Source: Proruminimicrobium sp964487915
Lineage (GTDB): Bacteria > Elusimicrobiota > Endomicrobiia > Endomicrobiales > Endomicrobiaceae
Direction: 5' to 3'
Assembly (NCBI GenBank): GCA_964487915.1
Contig: CAZASN010000002.1
Span: 248,001-312,000, forward strand
DNA: 64,000 bases
Shown: piece after piece, positions 8,377 to 15,943 of the stretch
How the letters are laid out: each line of letters begins with the position of its first letter
Numbering within the stretch: the stretch's first letter is position 1
The notes under the pieces: model-generated
Told to the model about the DNA's origin: nothing
Database searches by the model: none
Seen by the model: the letters and a program-made list of their open reading frames with translations, nothing else
Translations under genes and position numbers: made by a program

Positions 8377-9258
8377 ATGAGGAATATTTGCAAATTGTTT
8401 TTTGCGGTAATTTTTGTGTTGTCCGGAAATTTGTGTTACGGAGCGGCGGCAGGAGATACGAAACTGACAAAAAGCATTTATGTTTTTAATTCGCATGTAG
8501 TGGAATTAAAAGACGACGGAACCGTTGTTGCCCGAGGCAGGAATTCTTACGGACAATGCAATGTTTCAGACTGGAAAAATATTGTCGCAATATCCGCTTC
8601 TCAGTTTCATACGGTAGGATTGAAACAAGACGGCACTGTTGTGGCCGTAGGAAGAAATAAATTCGGAGAATGCAATGTAAAAGGCTGGAAAGATATAGTT
8701 TCCATAGACTCGTCCAGATACCATACAGTCGGATTGAAGAAAGACGGAACAGCAGTTGCAACCGAAGTTAACAACAATAAAAAATTCAGCGTTTCGGAAT
8801 GGAAAGACATAATTCAAATTTCAGCAGGTCTCGGAAATACGATCGGGTTAAAGAAAGACGGCACGGTAATTGTTGCCGGCAGCAACAATATGGGCAAGTA
8901 TGATATTAAAGGCTGGAAAGATATAATAGCTGTAGACGCTGGATTCGGACATGTTGTCGGATTAAAGAAAGACGGCACGGTTGTGGCGACGGGTTTTTCC
9001 GGTGACGGCAGATGTAACGTAAAAAACTGGAGAAATATAATTGCAATTTCGGCAGGAGGCCATACGGTAGGTTTAAGAAAAGACGGGACTGTTGCTGCTG
9101 TAGGGCATAATAAAAGCGGACAATGTAACGTCACAGAGTGGAAGGATATTACGGCGATATACGCCAATCTCGGCTATACTGTCGGTCTGAAAAAAGACGG
9201 CTCGGTCGTTTACGCAGGACAACAACAAGGCAGTTTAAAAATTTTTGATAATAAATAA
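8377..9258 (+). CDS. Secreted RCC1-type repeat protein
   Basis: A 293-residue exported protein with signal peptide MRNICKLFF...LCYG (about 1-25). The rest is about seven tandem units of roughly 36 residues with the consensus HTVGLKKDGTVVAxGxNxxGxCNVxxWKDIxxIxAG, the pattern of RCC1/beta-propeller blades. The last unit is short and may close the ring with the first. Unit 3 lacks the usual G-x-N-x-x-G turn. Bacterial RCC1 proteins are often surface or secreted interaction proteins, but the partner here is unknown. AATAGGAGCCGAG gives a ribosome site before ATG 8377. The cyclophilin gene starts 11 bases after the stop, so the pair may be co-transcribed. Confidence 0.8.
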   Translation: MRNICKLFFAVIFVLSGNLCYGAAAGDTKLTKSIYVFNSHVVELKDDGTVVARGRNSYGQCNVSDWKNIVAISASQFHTVGLKQDGTVVAVGRNKFGECNVKGWKDIVSIDSSRYHTVGLKKDGTAVATEVNNNKKFSVSEWKDIIQISAGLGNTIGLKKDGTVIVAGSNNMGKYDIKGWKDIIAVDAGFGHVVGLKKDGTVVATGFSGDGRCNVKNWRNIIAISAGGHTVGLRKDGTVAAVGHNKSGQCNVTEWKDITAIYANLGYTVGLKKDGSVVYAGQQQGSLKIFDNK

Positions 9259-9269
9259 CGGAGAAAAAA

Positions 9270-9779
9270 ATGAAAGCGCTGATTGAAACGTCCATGGGGA
9301 CTATTGAAATTGATTTGTTTGAAGACAAATCGCCAGTTACAGTCGCAAATTTCGTCGGTCTTGCTGAAGGAACGAAAGAATTTACCGATTTAAAAACGGG
9401 CAAAAAAACAAAAAAGAGATTTTATGACGGTTTGACTTTTCACAGAGTTATTCCCGATTTTATGATACAGGGCGGCTGTCCGCTCGGAACAGGAACCGGC
9501 GGCCCGGGATACAAATTTGAAGATGAGACGAAAAACGGTTTAAAATTTAATAAACCCGGTCTTCTTGCCATGGCAAACGCCGGTCCGAACACAAACGGCT
9601 CGCAGTTTTTTATAACGGAAGTAGCGACGCCATGGTTAGACGGAAATCATACTATTTTCGGGCAGGTTTCAGGCATTAAAGATTTGGAAATTATAAAAAA
9701 AATTGCAAGAACCGAATGCGATATGAGAGATAATCCGATAGATCCGGTTGTTATAAATAAAATAACGATAGAAAAATAA
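9270..9779 (+). CDS. Peptidyl-prolyl cis-trans isomerase, cyclophilin type
   Basis: A 169-residue cytoplasmic cyclophilin that speeds proline isomerisation in folding proteins. It carries the family core FYDGLTFHRVIPDFMIQGG and the active-site block MANAGPNTNGSQFFIT. There is no signal peptide, so it resembles PpiB rather than PpiA. GGAGAAAA lies just before ATG. Confidence 0.94.
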   Translation: MKALIETSMGTIEIDLFEDKSPVTVANFVGLAEGTKEFTDLKTGKKTKKRFYDGLTFHRVIPDFMIQGGCPLGTGTGGPGYKFEDETKNGLKFNKPGLLAMANAGPNTNGSQFFITEVATPWLDGNHTIFGQVSGIKDLEIIKKIARTECDMRDNPIDPVVINKITIEK

Positions 9780-9809
9780 TACCGTATTTTTTCAAAGGCA
9801 GGCAACAGA

Positions 9810-10325
9810 ATGAAAAAAATAGTATTTATAGCTGCGCCGCAAAAATTCAGAGACGAAGAATACATTGAACCGAAAGAAATACTTGAACAGGCGGGATTTG
9901 AAATAATAACAGCAAGCACTGTTGTAGGAGAAATATACGGGAAAATAAAAATCAGAGCCGTAAGCGATATTTTAGTTAAAGATATAAATCCGGACGATTA
10001 CGAAGCCGTAGTTTTTATAGGCGGGCCCGGAGCGTCAATTTATTTTAACGACGGATTTGTTCATAATCTCATAAAAGTATTTTTAAAGTCCGGCAAAATT
10101 GTCGCCGCAATATGCATCGCGCCTGTAATTTTGGCAAACGCCGGCATTTTAAAAGGCAAAAAAGCGACGGTTTTTCCGGACGGAGCCGACGCTTTAATTA
10201 AAGGCGGAGCCCAATATACGGCAAAAAACGTTGAAAATGACGGAAATATTTTAACCGGAAACGGGCCTCAAAGCGCAAAAGAATTTGCCAAATTTTTAAT
10301 AAATATGTTAAACAAACATAAATAA
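9810..10325 (+). CDS. DJ-1/PfpI family protein
   Basis: A 171-residue class-I glutamine-amidotransferase-like protein of the DJ-1/PfpI group, whose members are chaperones, glyoxalases or stress proteins. The nucleophile-elbow block is AAICIAPVILANAGILKGKKATVF with Cys near residue 97, and the conserved acidic residue is in the N-terminal part (PKEILEQAGFE). The length is typical. The exact activity cannot be predicted. A terminator lies about 20 bases after the stop. Confidence 0.88.
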   Translation: MKKIVFIAAPQKFRDEEYIEPKEILEQAGFEIITASTVVGEIYGKIKIRAVSDILVKDINPDDYEAVVFIGGPGASIYFNDGFVHNLIKVFLKSGKIVAAICIAPVILANAGILKGKKATVFPDGADALIKGGAQYTAKNVENDGNILTGNGPQSAKEFAKFLINMLNKHK

Positions 10326-10342
10326 TTTATTTCATAAATAAA

Positions 10343-10380
10343 AAACGGCGGCGGGATTTTAAAATTCCTCCGTTTTTTTT
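10343..10380 (+). terminator. Rho-independent terminator after the DJ-1 family gene
   Basis: AAACGGCGGCGGGATTTT pairs imperfectly with AAAATTCCTCCGTTT and is followed by a run of eight T. Confidence 0.75.
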
Positions 10381-10491
10381 ATTGTAAAATTTTTCAAAAA
10401 TTTCACAAATAATTCATATCTTTTTCAATGAAAAACTTTATAATATATATGCAAGAAGAAGCGTTTACATCAGGATAGAACGGAGGCGGAT

Positions 10492-10818
10492 ATGCTCAAA
10501 GACAGAAGAAAATATCCAAGAAAAGAAATTTCCTGCTCTACCAGCGTTATGACGGCCGAGACGCAATATGTTTTGGGAGAGTGTTTCTTTATAAACGTCT
10601 GTGAAGACGGATTTGCCATTGAAACCGAGAGCATACTTTCAATAGGCGAAAAAATATTTATAAAAATTGATGTTCTTAACGATACTGTTTTTTTGACGGG
10701 CGAGGTAATAAGAATAGACAAAGGTTTTTTTGAACCGTTGTACGGCATAAAAATATGCGAAGAAGAATGCGTAAATCTTGACCTTTTCAAAACATATATC
10801 AAATACCAATTGAATTAA
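10492..10818 (+). CDS. PilZ-domain protein, copy 1
   Basis: A 108-residue single-domain protein of the PilZ type, which bind cyclic-di-GMP and alter motility or secretion. The N-terminal RxxxR motif is in DRRKYPRKE. The second motif, normally D/NxSxxG, is degenerate (NVCEDG), so c-di-GMP binding by this copy is doubtful. The closing block GEVIRIDKGFFEPLYGIKI is shared with the next gene. GGAGGCGG precedes the ATG. It ends at its own terminator and is likely monocistronic. Confidence 0.75.
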   Translation: MLKDRRKYPRKEISCSTSVMTAETQYVLGECFFINVCEDGFAIETESILSIGEKIFIKIDVLNDTVFLTGEVIRIDKGFFEPLYGIKICEEECVNLDLFKTYIKYQLN

Positions 10819-10828
10819 CCGGAAAATT

Positions 10829-10871
10829 CGCTGCAAATATCTGATAAATTAGGCGGTTGCGGCGTTTTTTT
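10829..10871 (+). terminator. Rho-independent terminator after PilZ copy 1
   Basis: CGCTGCAA (10829-10836) pairs with TTGCGGCG (10857-10864) and is followed by TTTTTTT. Confidence 0.75.
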
Positions 10872-11055
10872 GTATTTTGCCGCGCTTATAATTTTCTATT
10901 GCAAAAAACGAAAAAAAAATGATATTATTAGCAACTGTAAAGTTTACAAATAATTTACAAAGAGTTTTCGTTTTTTTTAATTTAATAAATTATACTGTAA
11001 ACGGAAAAAAAACCGGAATATAAGCAAGGAGAAACAACAGATGACGGGAGGAAAC

Positions 11056-11382
11056 ATGCTGAGCGAAAGAAGACAATTCCCCAGAAAACAAGTTTCCCAT
11101 TCCACGAGCATTTCATCTGCCCAGACTCAGAATATTTTAGGCGAATGTTTTTTGACAAATGTCAGCGAATCGGGTTTTGCCATAGAAAGCGACTGCATAT
11201 TTAATATCGGTCAGAAAATATTTATAAAAATCAATATTCTAAGCGACGTTATAGTTTTAACGGGAGAAGTAGTAAGAACGGATAAAGGTTTTTTTGATCC
11301 GTTGTACGGAGTTAAAATCTGCGAAACTGAAAGCGTAAATCTTGAAACTTTCAGATCTTATATAAGACATCAGTTAAATTAA
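11056..11382 (+). CDS. PilZ-domain protein, copy 2
   Basis: Paralogue of the gene at 10492. I chose ATG 11056 because GGGAGG (11046-11051) precedes it, the start MLSERRQFPRK then aligns with MLKDRRKYPRK of copy 1, and both proteins become exactly 108 residues; an upstream ATG at 11041 would add five residues. This copy keeps both c-di-GMP motifs (ERRQFPRK and NVSESG, matching NxSxxG), so it is the better candidate receptor. The folD start lies 10 bases downstream, so read-through into folD is likely. Confidence 0.78.
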   Translation: MLSERRQFPRKQVSHSTSISSAQTQNILGECFLTNVSESGFAIESDCIFNIGQKIFIKINILSDVIVLTGEVVRTDKGFFDPLYGVKICETESVNLETFRSYIRHQLN

Positions 11383-11392
11383 GAGGGCTGCT

Positions 11393-12253
11393 TTGAGAAT
11401 TATAAACGGCAAAGAAATATCGGAAAAAATAAGGCAGGAACTTAAGCTGCAGGTTGAAGAGCTGACAAAGAAAAAAGGCAGAGTGCCCGGTCTTGCCACG
11501 ATACTTGTCGGCGAAGATCCGGCCAGTAAAGTTTATATAGGTTCAAAAATAAAAGCCTGCGCGCAGATAGGAGTAAAATCTTTTCATAATAATATGCCGG
11601 CCGGTTCCACCCAGGAAGAAATAATAAACTTAATAAATAAATTAAACGAAGACAAAAATATTGACGGTATTCTGCTTCAGCTGCCGCTGCCGGAAAGATT
11701 AAATCCGGACAAATGCATTGAAGCTATTTCGCCGGCGAAAGACGTTGACGGACTTCATCCTTACAATGCCGGGATGCTTACGCTGGTAAAATCATGGCAG
11801 GCTATAGTAGAGCAAAAACTGCTTGTGTCATGCACTCCGATGGGCGTAATTTATCTTTTAAAATATTCAAATATTGACATAAAAGGCAAAAATGCCGTTG
11901 TTATAGGAAGATCAAATCTTGTCGGCAAACCCGTTTCAATGCTGATGCTTGCAAATAATGCGACCGTCACGATGGCGCATTCGGCCACAAAAGATTTGCA
12001 AAATATAACAAAACAAGCCGATATATTAATATGCGCGATAGGCAAAGCCAATATGATCAACAAAGATTTCATTAAAGACGGAGCTGTCGTAATAGACGTG
12101 GGAATTAACAGAGTAGACGGAAAACTGTGCGGCGACGTTGATTTTGAATCAGTAAAAAATATGAATATTGACATAACGCCTGTTCCTGGCGGAGTAGGTC
12201 CGATGACGATTACCATGCTTATGCACAATACGGTTTTAGCTTTCCAAAAATGA
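11393..12253 (+). CDS. folD: Methylenetetrahydrofolate dehydrogenase / methenyltetrahydrofolate cyclohydrolase
   Basis: A 286-residue bifunctional one-carbon enzyme interconverting methylene-, methenyl- and formyl-tetrahydrofolate with NADP. It shows the substrate block KVYIGSKIKACAQIGV, the DGILLQLPLPERLN motif, the Rossmann region VVIGRSNLVGKPVSMLML and the C-terminal TPVPGGVGPMTITMLM signature. The start is TTG (11393) with AGAGGG upstream. The last four bases overlap the next gene (ATGA), a sign of translational coupling. Confidence 0.97.
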   Translation: MRIINGKEISEKIRQELKLQVEELTKKKGRVPGLATILVGEDPASKVYIGSKIKACAQIGVKSFHNNMPAGSTQEEIINLINKLNEDKNIDGILLQLPLPERLNPDKCIEAISPAKDVDGLHPYNAGMLTLVKSWQAIVEQKLLVSCTPMGVIYLLKYSNIDIKGKNAVVIGRSNLVGKPVSMLMLANNATVTMAHSATKDLQNITKQADILICAIGKANMINKDFIKDGAVVIDVGINRVDGKLCGDVDFESVKNMNIDITPVPGGVGPMTITMLMHNTVLAFQK

Positions 12254-12801
12254 TGAAACAAATAAATTTAAATCCCGTTAAACCGTCCGTAAAAATTTTC
12301 AGTCTGCTTGAAAAAAAAGGACTGATAAAAACTTTTAAGCCTACCGCAAAAACCCTGCAAACCCGCACTAAAACCGGCGCGGTTGATATTTTATACACGT
12401 CAAGAAAATGTTACGGAGCCCACAGACTGATGTGTATAGGCAAAAGAACAAAATCCGTACAGCTTTGCTGGCATAGGGATAACGAAGATTTTTTATTTTT
12501 AAATCCGCAAAATAACGATTATCAAAAACTGTATCTTGTTTTTGCTTTGGATAAAATATATACTTTTTTGGCTAAACTGAAAAGAGCCGAATTGACTGAT
12601 AAAGATTTTATTGCCGTTGAAATTCCGTATAACGATCCTTATTTCAGTTTTTTTACGGTATTAAAAAATACGGTGCACTGTGAAGTCTCGGCCGATGAAC
12701 AAAAACAGCATCCGGTTTTTTTTGTAACGGAGTCTTCGGGTTTAAAAAACAATAAAATAATTCACAAAGATATTAAATTTTGTATATGCGAGGCTGATTA
12801 A
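12250..12801 (+). CDS. Conserved-looking protein of unknown function, coupled to folD
   Basis: A 183-residue soluble protein that I do not recognise. It is basic at the N-terminus, has no signal peptide or membrane helix, and carries scattered Cys and His (RKCYGAHRLMCIGK, QLCWHRDNEDFLFLNPQ, KFCICEAD). The central FLNPQNNDYQKLYLVFALDKIYTFLAKLK block has helix character. The ATG overlaps the folD stop (ATGA) and its own stop overlaps the next start (TAATG), so it sits in a tightly coupled operon and is probably a real gene. An in-frame ATG at 12253 is an equal start candidate. No function is proposed. Confidence 0.65.
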   Translation: MMKQINLNPVKPSVKIFSLLEKKGLIKTFKPTAKTLQTRTKTGAVDILYTSRKCYGAHRLMCIGKRTKSVQLCWHRDNEDFLFLNPQNNDYQKLYLVFALDKIYTFLAKLKRAELTDKDFIAVEIPYNDPYFSFFTVLKNTVHCEVSADEQKQHPVFFVTESSGLKNNKIIHKDIKFCICEAD

Positions 12802-13604
12802 TGGAACTTTCGGTTATAGTCAATATTTTTGTTCCGGTTATTACCGGACTTTTGTATTTCGGCATGGCTTTGGAAGTTGAAAGAGTAAGCAAAATAAGAA
12901 AAATTATGTTCGGCGAAATAGGCTATCAGAAACTTTTCACCGCTTTTATTTTATTCGGGATTTATTTTATAACAAGGCCTTTGCAGAATATTATGGGTCC
13001 GTATCCGTGGCCTATGATTATAAATTCGGCAAGACAGTTTTTTATAATGGCCGTAATAGCTCCTTCCGTTTTTGTAAGCATTCTTCACTGGGTGCCGGGA
13101 GAGGGCGGCGCTCCGAAATCATCCGAATTTGCCGCTTATGCGATAGGCATTTGCATGGGAATAATTTTTGTTTTGACCAATTCAATGGCGATAGACGGTT
13201 CAAAAATAATAGGCAGTATGGGCCAGTGGCTCACATTGTACGACGCAAAATGGTTTTCGCAAGGCACAAGGCAGATACAGCTTGTTCTTATACATCTTAT
13301 AGTGCAGCTGATATCACCGGTAGGTCTTATAATTCTTGCAAGCGCATTTGTAAGGCACAGAAGACATAATTATATGCTCGGAGCAGTTTACACAAATATG
13401 AAAACGAAATGGAGATATATGGAAACGGGTCTTATTATTATGGCTCTGTCAATAATAAGCGCGGGGATTACCGCTCTTTTCGGAAGATATTTCACTTATC
13501 TTTGGGTAATATATTTTGCCGGTTCAATAGTATCAGGCGGTTTTGTTTTGTACAGCATAAAACTTGCTCCCAGGGACAAACCTGCGGATTTAAAAAATGT
13601 ATAA
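12801..13604 (+). CDS. Polytopic membrane protein of unknown function (about 7 helices)
   Basis: A 267-residue integral membrane protein with about seven hydrophobic segments (residues about 5-24, 42-60, 75-95, 110-130, 160-185, 210-230 and 232-252). The arrangement resembles the 7-helix sensor or input modules of signalling proteins, but no kinase or cyclase domain follows. The conserved-looking polar elements are FITRPLQNIMGPYPWP and the SILHWVPGEGGAP loop. It overlaps the gene before by one base and the DUF486 gene after by eight bases, so it belongs to the folD-linked operon. Unassigned. Confidence 0.65.
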   Translation: MELSVIVNIFVPVITGLLYFGMALEVERVSKIRKIMFGEIGYQKLFTAFILFGIYFITRPLQNIMGPYPWPMIINSARQFFIMAVIAPSVFVSILHWVPGEGGAPKSSEFAAYAIGICMGIIFVLTNSMAIDGSKIIGSMGQWLTLYDAKWFSQGTRQIQLVLIHLIVQLISPVGLIILASAFVRHRRHNYMLGAVYTNMKTKWRYMETGLIIMALSIISAGITALFGRYFTYLWVIYFAGSIVSGGFVLYSIKLAPRDKPADLKNV

Positions 13605-13926
13605 AACCGTCATTCTGCTTACAATATCAAACATATTTATGACTTTTGCCTGGTACGGCCATCTTAAATTTAAAGATAAAGCTTTATGGTTAGTTATACT
13701 TGTCAGCTGGCTTATAGCTTTTGTTGAGTACTGTTTTCAGGTGCCGGCAAACAGAATCGGGCATTCTTATTGTTCCGCAGCCCAGCTTAAAGGATTGCAG
13801 GAAATAATAACGCTTACCGTATTTTCTTTTTTCAGCATTTTATATCTTAAAGAAAATCTCCACTGGAACCACTATGTAGGGTTTGTTTTTCTTGTCGTAG
13901 CCGCGCTTTTTATTTTTAAGAAGTAA
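13597..13926 (+). CDS. DUF486 / DMT-like small membrane protein
   Basis: A 109-residue protein with four membrane helices. It matches the DUF486 family, drug/metabolite-transporter-like, by the blocks NIFMTFAWYGHLKF, AFVEYCFQVPANRIGHSYCSAAQLKGLQE and the closing helix. Family function is not established. It starts inside the preceding membrane-protein gene and ends a few bases from the oppositely oriented bioB. Confidence 0.8.
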   Translation: MYKTVILLTISNIFMTFAWYGHLKFKDKALWLVILVSWLIAFVEYCFQVPANRIGHSYCSAAQLKGLQEIITLTVFSFFSILYLKENLHWNHYVGFVFLVVAALFIFKK

Positions 13927-13929
13927 AAA

Positions 13930-14891
13930 TCATATCTTCTTTATTTCAAATCCGAGCGATTTTATAATTTTTTTGTCTTCTTCAAAAGATATGCCTGAGG
14001 TAGTCAGCATATCGCCCGAAATAGCCGCGTTTGCGCCGGACATAATCATTCTTTTGCCTTTATCTTTGAATAATCCCCTGCCTCCCGCAAGACGTAATGC
14101 CGCATCCGGCAGAATGAAACGGGCTATGGCAATTGTCCGGCACACGTCATCTTCGTTGATAATCTCATTTTTTTCCAAAGGAGTTCCTTTTATGGGCGTT
14201 AATATATTTAACGGAATTGATTTGATATCCATTTTTTTAAATCAAAAAAAACGTCTATCCTGTCTTTGAGATTTTCGCCAAGTCCCATTATTATTCCGCT
14301 GCATACTTCAAGACCGGCTTTTTTTGCGTTTTCTATCGTTTTTATTTTATCGTTATATGAATGCGTTGAGCATACTTTTGAAAAATAGGTTTCGGATGTT
14401 TCTATGTTGCAGTGATAACGGGAAATCCCAGAATTTTTTAAACGCATAAGCTGTTTTTGGGAAAGAAGTCCGTGCGATGCGCATAACGATAAGCCGCAGG
14501 TCTGCGATATTTTTTTATATGTTAAGCATAGTTTCGTAAGTTCTTTATCCGTAAGGGCTTTTCCGGAAGTTACGACTGAAAATCTTAAAATTCCTCCTTT
14601 GTGATTTCGTAAGGCGCCGGCACTGATTTTATCTCCGGGAATTAAAGGATATTCTTCAATCTTTGTCTTATAATGCGCCGACTGTGCGCAGAATGTGCAG
14701 TTTTGCGGGCATCTGCCGCTTTTGCCGTTTACTATGGAGCATAAGTCAAAAGAATTGCCGCAAAAATTTTTTCTGATTTCGTTCGCGGTCCGGCATAAAT
14801 CCTTAAAATCGGCGTTAATAAGAGACAATGCTTCTTTTTTTGTGATTTTACGGCCGTTTAAAATTTTTTGTTTTAAAATCATCATATTCAT
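13930..14891 (-). CDS. bioB: Biotin synthase, split by a one-base frameshift at an A7 run
   Basis: A radical-SAM enzyme converting dethiobiotin to biotin. The upstream frame (14891 to 14208) carries the cluster motif C61-PQN-C65-TF-C68, YHCNIETSETYF and GIIMGLGENLKDRI. The frame then runs out within 6-7 codons. The remaining C-terminal part (SIPLNILTPIKGTPLE, ALRLAGGR, SGANAAISGD) lies in the other frame, 14232 to 13930. The switch falls at TTAAAAAAATGG on the minus strand (A7 at 14232-14238). One base is missing for a continuous frame. The site reads A AAA AAA in the zero frame, a classical -1 slip site, and a -1 slip restores DLKKMDIKSIPLN with exactly normal family spacing. It may be a mutation, a sequencing error, or rescue by ribosomal or polymerase slippage. 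Confidence 0.88.
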
Positions 14892-14920
14892 GATTTTTAA
14901 AATAACATATAATATTTATA
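14892..14920 (-). promoter_or_regulatory. bioB promoter core and leader
   Basis: On the minus strand TTGACA (within the operator, plus positions about 14921-14926) is followed 17 bases later by a weak TATTTT -10, about 20 bases before the bioB ATG. The -35 lies inside the BirA-type operator, so repressor binding would block it. Confidence 0.45.
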
Positions 14921-14952
14921 TTGTCAACCAAATAACATAATTAAGTTGACAA
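14921..14952. promoter_or_regulatory. BirA-type biotin operator between bioB and the EamA pair
   Basis: TTGTCAACC (14921-14929) and AGTTGACAA (14944-14952) form a 9-14-9 inverted repeat. This matches the known biotin-repressor (BirA) site pattern, TTGTnAACC, 14-16 bases, GGTTnACAA. It lies between divergent genes and covers the -35 hexamer of both promoters. Its position beside bioB is strong independent support. The birA gene itself is not in the window. Confidence 0.8.
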
Positions 14953-14974
14953 TCTGTTTTATAATTGATAATCT
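14946..14974 (+). promoter_or_regulatory. Divergent promoter toward the EamA pair
   Basis: TTGACA (14946-14951) and TAATCT (14969-14974) are 17 bases apart. The -35 is part of the right operator half, so biotin should repress the downstream transporter genes as well as bioB. Confidence 0.6.
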
Positions 14975-14980
14975 CATTAT

Positions 14981-15071
14981 TTGGAAGTTCAGCAGCTTGG
15001 AGGCTTGGAAGCTGAGCAACTGCCGTTAAAGCCTTTACTAAGCTTCTAATCTTCCCAGCTTCTCAGCTTCT
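14981..15071. repeat. R1 repeat copy in the leader of the EamA pair
   Basis: Degenerate 8-bp units run first in the GGAAGCTT orientation (14981-15015). A GCCGTTAAAGCCTTTACT-type spacer follows, then units in the AAGCTTCT orientation to 15071. The two halves are roughly inverted, so the transcript could fold back on itself. It sits between the promoter and the ribosome site (TTTTGGAGGAA) of the first EamA gene. Confidence 0.75.
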
Positions 15072-15085
15072 ATTTTGGAGGAATT

Positions 15086-15496
15086 ATGGAATGGTTTTTT
15101 ATAGGACTTACAATAGTTTTATGGGGAATATCTCCCGTTTTTGACAAAATGGCTCTGAATGCAATAGATCCTGTGCTTGCGGTTGCAATCAGAATGATGG
15201 CGGCCGGTTCAATAATGTTTATATATGTTTTTGTTTTTAACAAAGCTGAAGTTATAAAAAAACTTGATTTAAAATCAATTATACTTTTTGTAACCGCTTC
15301 TTCGTTCAGTCTTTTGGGATTTGTCTTTTATTTTAAGGCTTTATCGGGCGGGTTTGCTTCAAAAATAGTGCCGGCGGCCGCGACTTATCCGCTGTTTACG
15401 TCAATAATAGCTTTTTTAATTATGAAAGAGCCGTTCAGCATAAAAAAACTCGCAGCGATAATTTTTATAATAACCGGAGTTGCTCTTATAAAATAA
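15086..15496 (+). CDS. Half-size EamA/DMT transporter, subunit 1
   Basis: A 136-residue protein with four or five membrane helices, one EamA domain instead of the usual two fused ones. Motifs include the N-terminal GLTIVLWGISPVFDKMAL and the C-terminal KALSGGFASKIVPAAATYPLFTSIIAFLIMKEPF. Half-size members work as dimers. The next gene is a close paralogue, so a heterodimer is likely. The BirA-type operator upstream suggests the substrate is biotin or a precursor such as dethiobiotin or pimelate; known biotin carrier YigM belongs to the same DMT superfamily. This substrate assignment is an inference. Confidence 0.8.
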   Translation: MEWFFIGLTIVLWGISPVFDKMALNAIDPVLAVAIRMMAAGSIMFIYVFVFNKAEVIKKLDLKSIILFVTASSFSLLGFVFYFKALSGGFASKIVPAAATYPLFTSIIAFLIMKEPFSIKKLAAIIFIITGVALIK

Positions 15497-15508
15497 ACGG
15501 AGAATAAA

Positions 15509-15919
15509 ATGGAATGGATATACATAGGACTTACGATATTTTTTTGGGGACTTGCTCCCGTTTTTGACAAAACGGCTCTTAAAACGGTTGATCCGGCGAT
15601 AGGGATATCCGTAAGAATGATATGGGCGGCTCTGGCAATGATTTTGTTTGTTTTGTTTTCCGGCAAGACCGAAACGGTAATTAATTTTCCTTTTAAAAAC
15701 ATATCGTTCCTTTTTGTTTCGGCTTCGGTAAGTCTTTTGGGATATCTGTTTTATTTTAAAGCGCTTTCAAAAGGAAACGCTTCAAAAGTAGTTCCGGCGG
15801 TTGCCATATTTCCTCTTGTTACGGCAATAATAGCTTTCTGCATTATGGGCGAACCTTTTTCAATCCAAAAACTGTCCGCGGTTATTTTAATAGTTTCAGG
15901 AATATTTTTATTGCATTAA
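15509..15919 (+). CDS. Half-size EamA/DMT transporter, subunit 2
   Basis: A 136-residue paralogue of the preceding gene, the same length and sharing the blocks MEW(F/I)(F/Y)IGLTI, PVFDK(M/T)AL, SLLG(F/Y), FYFKALS and FASK/NASKVVPA. Four or five helices make one EamA domain. It starts 12 bases after the first subunit with CGGAG before ATG, so the two are translated in equal amounts, as expected for a heterodimeric carrier. It should share the operator-controlled promoter at 14946. Confidence 0.8.
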   Translation: MEWIYIGLTIFFWGLAPVFDKTALKTVDPAIGISVRMIWAALAMILFVLFSGKTETVINFPFKNISFLFVSASVSLLGYLFYFKALSKGNASKVVPAVAIFPLVTAIIAFCIMGEPFSIQKLSAVILIVSGIFLLH

Positions 15920-15943
15920 ATCCAAATTTTGTATAATGTTGCG

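Noticed and set aside
13007..13642. Two plus-strand ORFs inside the 7-helix membrane-protein gene
   Set aside because: They are out-of-frame shadows; the coupled gene at 12801 has overlapping start and stop signals and a coherent membrane protein.
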